The notes under the pieces are model-generated. The model was not told the origin of the DNA. It ran no database searches and saw nothing but the letters and a program-made list of their open reading frames with translations. Of a stretch of 64,000 bases of DNA, positions 60,453 through 64,000 are shown piece by piece; within the stretch, counting starts at the first letter, position 1, and each line of letters starts with the position of its first letter. Location of the stretch: NCBI GenBank assembly GCA_964371055.1, contig CAYJLF010000001.1:124001-188000 (forward strand). The letters are read 5' to 3'. This stretch comes from CAYJLF01 sp964371055. Lineage in GTDB: Bacteria; Eisenbacteria; RBG-16-71-46; CAIMUX01. A program made the translations under genes and the position numbers.

Positions 60453-62933
60453 CTACCGGATGACCAGGATCCGCCCCGCCGGACCACGCGCGCCGTCGCC
60501 TCCGACCGCAATGTGCGCGAAGTAGACCCCGGAGCCGACCTCGACTCCCGACGCATCCCGCCCGTCCCAGATCACCTCGCGGCGCGGAGTCGAAGCGGCC
60601 TGGGCCGGAAGCGCGCAGAGGAGTCGACCGCCGGCATCGAGGATCAGGACCTCGACCAGCACCTCGGGTGGCGCCTCCAGGGCGATCCGCGTCACGCCCC
60701 GCCCGGGATTCGGCCGAATATCGAGGATGCGAGCCCGCGCGGGGATCGCTTCCCGGACGGAGGGGGCCGCCACCAGGATCACCGGCAGCGCCCGTCCGTG
60801 GCGGTCGGAAAGTTCCAGGTCGATCCGCGAGGCGACACCGGCACCCGACGACGTGGCCGCCGCCCCGAACGGGCAGCGGAGCGTGAAGGGACCACTCGCC
60901 AGCGGTCCGCCGTCCGGGCGATACGCGATCGCCCCGCCGACCCCCACGGATTCGAACCAGGAGAAGGACGTCGTCGCCTCGGCCTCCAGCAAGACCGGCG
61001 CCCCCGTCCCGGACCCGCCGGGCCACGCGCATTGGATGCCCGCCACCCGCGCCGCGTCGGCCTCCTCGAAGCTCAACCTGGCGTCACCTCCGGCGTCACA
61101 GCTCAGGAGGACCCGCACCGGGTCGGGCTCCACCTCCTCCTCCGACCGGGCGGTGGAGAACGGCTCGGGTCCGCCTTGCAGGATGAGATTGACGATGCCG
61201 ATGAGGTCGAAGATGTCGACCGAACCGGTGGGTTGGGCCAGGTCGGCACAGGCGCGCCCCCCCTCACCGAGGGGCGTGACCGCCAGAATGTCGTTCACCA
61301 CGGCGATGAGGTCGAAGACGTTGACCGCGGCATCGCCGTTGGAGTCGCCCATCGTCGTCGCGCAGGCGGGAGGAGGCGGACTGCCTGCGATCGTCACCCG
61401 GAAGCTGATCGTCCCGCCCGCGCCCCCGACCTCGCTGAGGTTCAGGCCGCCCGGTTGATTGGTGGACAGGAACGAGGACGGGTTGGTCTGGTCGTTGATC
61501 GCGGTGCGGCCGGCCCCGCTGGAGAAGTGAGCCGCGCTCGGATCGCCGTTCACACTGAGCGATCCGTTCGGCCGGTAGACATAGACCTCGTCCGGCGGAC
61601 CGTCGGCGTTGCCGTTTCCGTCAGCCGCGGTGTTGATCCGATAGACGATGAGCCCCGAGCCGGGGAGTCCTGTCTCGAACATCGACGAAGACGTCCGGCG
61701 GTACTCGACGAGGAAGTACTCGCTGGTCGTGTTCGGCGAGTCGATCCGGTAGCAGGTCCCGCTCGCCTCCGTGACCGGATTCAGGGTGTAGACGCCGCTC
61801 GCGGTGATGCGCGGAATGGAGGCGATCCAACCGCCGTAGCGCAGCTTCATGAAGCTCAGCATGTGCTGCGGCGGGTTCTCGTTGTCCTCCATCAGATCCC
61901 ACTTGCCGACCGGGAAGTACGTGCCACTGCCGGTCTCGTAGCGATAGAGATCGGGCGCGCCCAGCGAGTGGAACATCTCGTGGCAGAGGACGCCGTTGCC
62001 GACGTGCGGCTGATGGACGACGTCCGCCAGCTGGAAGTTGTAGGTGCTGACCTGTTTGCCGTTGATGAAGGCGACGTTGCCGAACTGCAGGTTCCACATG
62101 TGGGGCCAGAGCCAATCGGCCCAGCTGTCCGCCGTGCCGCGAGCGATGTAGCAGACGTTGTCGACGTAGCCGTCGTCGTTGACGTCGACGTCGAGCGCCG
62201 GGGGAACCTGCTCGGCGATCGCCTCGACCGCCCGCCGCAGCAGGTCGTGCAGCCGCTCTCCCCCCTCCTGCTCGGAGGTGTACCCGATCAGGTTGCCGGC
62301 GGATCGTTGCTGGTAGTACCCCCGCGGATGGCTGTCGAGGAACGAGACGACCGTCCCCGTCGAGGCCGGGAAGAGGCTGGTCCGGATGTCGAGCTGCTGC
62401 TTCGAGACCTCCTGGTAGTAGCGTGACATCGAGTTCGCGCCCGACTCCTCTGCATTGAAGAGCGCATCCCAGGTGGAGACCGCGTCGGGGAACTCGGTCT
62501 GGTCGCTGAACCGGAGAAAGACGACGATGTTGTTGAGCTGGCCGGTGTTCGGCATCCGAGGCGCCGGCCGCTTCGAGAGAGTCTCCGCGTGGATCCGCCG
62601 ACGCCCCAGGTCGAGCGCCGCGGGCGCGGGCGGACCAGGCTGAAGGGCGGCCATCGTCGGATCGTCGAGGCTCCCGGCGGGCCAGGATGTGGGCTCGATC
62701 TCTCCCTCGAGCGTCCGGGCGTAGACCAGGACTCCGGCCGCATCGCGGGTCAGGACGAATCCCGCCGCATCGTGCGCCCAGCGGAAGAACTCATCGCCCG
62801 AGAGGAAGCAGTCGATCCGCGAGCCGTCCGGCTGCGCGAGCGTGACCGGAAGATCCCGGATCCGCGCCCCGAGCGCCGCCTGGTTCACGAAGACGACCGC
62901 GCATACCCCGAGGAGTGAAACGATCCGACGCAT
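60453..62933 (-). CDS. Secreted M6-family metalloprotease with dockerin-like and FlgD-Ig domains
   Basis: An 826-residue protein with a signal peptide (RRIVSLLGVCAVVFVNQAALG). The catalytic domain (residues about 90-420) has the zinc motif HEMFHSLGAPD (H318, E319, H322), as in M6 immune inhibitor A-type enzymes. A dockerin-like pair follows (residues about 529-595): GDSNGDAAVNVFDLIAVVN, then VDIFDLIGIVN. A FlgD-type C-terminal module ends the chain (ILDIRPNPGRG, ILDAGGRLLCAL, GVYFAHIAV). It is likely an extracellular protease held at the surface. It lies 10 bases downstream of the subtilase fragment, in one operon. The last residues GRILVIR match RRILVIR of that neighbour. Confidence 0.9.
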   Translation of the reverse strand: MRRIVSLLGVCAVVFVNQAALGARIRDLPVTLAQPDGSRIDCFLSGDEFFRWAHDAAGFVLTRDAAGVLVYARTLEGEIEPTSWPAGSLDDPTMAALQPGPPAPAALDLGRRRIHAETLSKRPAPRMPNTGQLNNIVVFLRFSDQTEFPDAVSTWDALFNAEESGANSMSRYYQEVSKQQLDIRTSLFPASTGTVVSFLDSHPRGYYQQRSAGNLIGYTSEQEGGERLHDLLRRAVEAIAEQVPPALDVDVNDDGYVDNVCYIARGTADSWADWLWPHMWNLQFGNVAFINGKQVSTYNFQLADVVHQPHVGNGVLCHEMFHSLGAPDLYRYETGSGTYFPVGKWDLMEDNENPPQHMLSFMKLRYGGWIASIPRITASGVYTLNPVTEASGTCYRIDSPNTTSEYFLVEYRRTSSSMFETGLPGSGLIVYRINTAADGNGNADGPPDEVYVYRPNGSLSVNGDPSAAHFSSGAGRTAINDQTNPSSFLSTNQPGGLNLSEVGGAGGTISFRVTIAGSPPPPACATTMGDSNGDAAVNVFDLIAVVNDILAVTPLGEGGRACADLAQPTGSVDIFDLIGIVNLILQGGPEPFSTARSEEEVEPDPVRVLLSCDAGGDARLSFEEADAARVAGIQCAWPGGSGTGAPVLLEAEATTSFSWFESVGVGGAIAYRPDGGPLASGPFTLRCPFGAAATSSGAGVASRIDLELSDRHGRALPVILVAAPSVREAIPARARILDIRPNPGRGVTRIALEAPPEVLVEVLILDAGGRLLCALPAQAASTPRREVIWDGRDASGVEVGSGVYFAHIAVGGDGARGPAGRILVIR

Positions 62934-62943
62934 GTAGCCTCCA

Positions 62944-64000
62944 TCAGCGGATCACGAGAATCCTGCGGCTGTCGGCATCCCCCGGCGTCTGGAGCTGGAC
63001 GAAGTAGCTGCCGGCGCCGACGGCGATCCCCGCATCGTTCCGGCCGTCCCAGACGACTTCATGCTCTCCCGCCGCCTGCCAGCCGTTCCAGAGGGCGCGG
63101 ACCTGACGGCCAGCCGCGTCGAACACGGTCAGGCGAGCCACCCCTCCGACCTCGAGGGCGTAGGCAATCCGCGACGCGCCGGCCATCGGGTTGGGTGAGG
63201 TGCGAGCCAGCCAGGCCCGAACCCCGCCGACGGCTTCAGGCCCGATTTCCGGGCCCGGATCGAAGAGCGAGGGATCCTCGGCCAGGCGCAACGCTCCACC
63301 CGACGCATCCGCCACCAGCACGCGCGTCACCTCGAGGTCGCCTGCGGTCCGGCCCCCATCCCACGCCCGGCGCAGCGGCAACTCGACGGCGACCGTGCCG
63401 TCTCCGAGGCGATTCCCCTCCTGGTTGTACGCCAAGATGGTGACGACCCCAGGCCGCACCTGATGCGCCACAGTCGAACCCGGCGCGCCGCCGCGCAGTC
63501 GAGCCGGACCGGCGGTCGCATAGCCCCTCGGCAGCATCAGGGCCAGCTCGACCGCGGCCGCACGCGATCCGTCGACGACGAAGGAGAAGGCATCCTCACC
63601 CAAGCGCTCCCCCCAGGCCAGAGGCGGGGAGTCCCCCGCCGCTTTCTCCCCGGCCGGGCGCGGCGATCCGGGATTCAGGATCACGTTGACGATGCCGATC
63701 AGGTCGAACACGTTGATCGCTCCGCTCTCGTCCATGTCGGCGCAGGCTCGCCCCGCTTCGCTGAGAGGTGTGATCGCGAGGATGTCGTTGACGACCGCGA
63801 TCAGGTCGAAGACGTTGACCTGGCTGTCCGCGTTGGCGTCGCCGAGTTCGGTCGCGCAGGCTCCCGGCCCGCCGCCCGAGAGCGCATCGACCGCGGCCTT
63901 GACGTCGAGCTTGCCGTAGCCCCAGCCGTCGTTCGGCACCGAACCGGTGAACGCATCGGACCGTGCCGTCTGCTGCAGGACCTGCTTCGCCTCGGCCGGC
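62944..64000 (-). CDS. S8 subtilisin-like peptidase, C-terminal part (runs off window)
   Basis: The last 351 or so codons of a minus-strand gene whose start lies beyond the right edge. The frame stays open to the edge. Its first visible residues (AKQVLQQTARSDAFTG, then GWGYGKLDVKAAVDAL) are the usual end of a subtilase catalytic domain, after the active serine. Next comes a dockerin-like pair (GDANADSQVNVFDLIAVVN and INVFDLIGIVNVIL), nearly the same as in the M6 neighbour, then a beta domain and a FlgD-type module (TSPNPMAGASRIAYAL, FDAAGRQVRAL, GSYFVQL) ending RRILVIR. Without the N-terminus the catalytic triad cannot be checked. Confidence 0.85.
   Translation of the reverse strand, partial: PAEAKQVLQQTARSDAFTGSVPNDGWGYGKLDVKAAVDALSGGGPGACATELGDANADSQVNVFDLIAVVNDILAITPLSEAGRACADMDESGAINVFDLIGIVNVILNPGSPRPAGEKAAGDSPPLAWGERLGEDAFSFVVDGSRAAAVELALMLPRGYATAGPARLRGGAPGSTVAHQVRPGVVTILAYNQEGNRLGDGTVAVELPLRRAWDGGRTAGDLEVTRVLVADASGGALRLAEDPSLFDPGPEIGPEAVGGVRAWLARTSPNPMAGASRIAYALEVGGVARLTVFDAAGRQVRALWNGWQAAGEHEVVWDGRNDAGIAVGAGSYFVQLQTPGDADSRRILVIR

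Noticed and set aside
60156..62426. A 756-codon plus-strand open frame over the M6 protease
   Set aside because: Antisense shadow of a gene with signal peptide, HEMFH zinc site and FlgD tail.

Overview
This is 64 kb of very high G+C DNA (about two thirds G+C by eye), densely packed with protein genes. I saw no rRNA, tRNA, insertion sequence, phage gene or CRISPR array. The host looks Gram-negative: there is an RND pump with TolC and a lipoprotein adaptor, DsbD, other lipoproteins and an O-antigen/exopolysaccharide-type cluster. Four secreted peptidases end in the FlgD-Ig/T9SS-type C-terminal module. Two also carry dockerin-like repeats and one carries VCBS/FG-GAP repeats. Together with abundant TPR proteins, this is typical of poorly cultured FCB-related lineages such as Candidatus Eisenbacteria or Krumholzibacteriota. 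That placement is an inference from gene style, not a phylogeny.

Layout. 1-5.8 kb: OsmC fragment, a TPR membrane protein, DUF6265, a YhdH-type oxidoreductase with thioredoxin, and an ALDH7 dehydrogenase. 6.0-10.5 kb: a divergent Rho paralogue without an RNA-binding cold-shock domain, then a secreted subtilase. 10.6-14.3 kb: two UbiA-type prenyltransferases in tandem, the first fused to a TPR domain. 14.3-18.9 kb: a run of small, mostly overlapping genes (DUF3795, TspO, GIY-YIG-like, methyltransferase, DUF1801, GNAT, ComB-like, DUF4332). 18.9-25.5 kb: a stand-alone PAS protein, an acyl-CoA synthetase with a lipase-like hydrolase, and a large C25-like secreted protease. 25.7-33.3 kb: a seven-gene minus-strand unit (M18 aminopeptidase, HAD, flippase, methyltransferase, three glycosyltransferases). 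33.5-41.8 kb: an alkaline-phosphatase-superfamily/TPR protein and the RND-MFP-TolC operon. 42.2-46.9 kb: a CoA-transferase, alanine dehydrogenase and DsbD. 47.0-52.4 kb: the conserved housekeeping run rho-rpmE-prfA-prmC-murA. 52.7-60 kb: a degenerate ketol-acid reductoisomerase paralogue, a TPR/FxLYD lipoprotein, a Gph-like phosphatase, PriA and two response regulators (one with GGDEF). 60.5-64 kb: an M6 metalloprotease and the end of another subtilase.

How the parts relate. PrmC methylates the GGQ glutamine of the release factor encoded beside it. The canonical Rho at 51.1-52.4 kb presumably does ordinary termination, which leaves the paralogue at 6.0-8.0 kb free for another role. The four peptidases probably share one secretion and sorting route. 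The M18-to-GT4 unit is translationally coupled through repeated 4-14 base overlaps, and so is the pump operon.

The most unusual items are the CSD-less Rho, the UbiA-TPR fusion beside a DGGGP-synthase-like UbiA, and the reductoisomerase paralogue that has lost conserved catalytic positions. The structured leader before the GGDEF regulator and an inverted repeat across a possible rpmE -10 box are also worth attention. Several good sigma-70-like promoters share a TTGACA-type -35 and a TACnnT-type -10.
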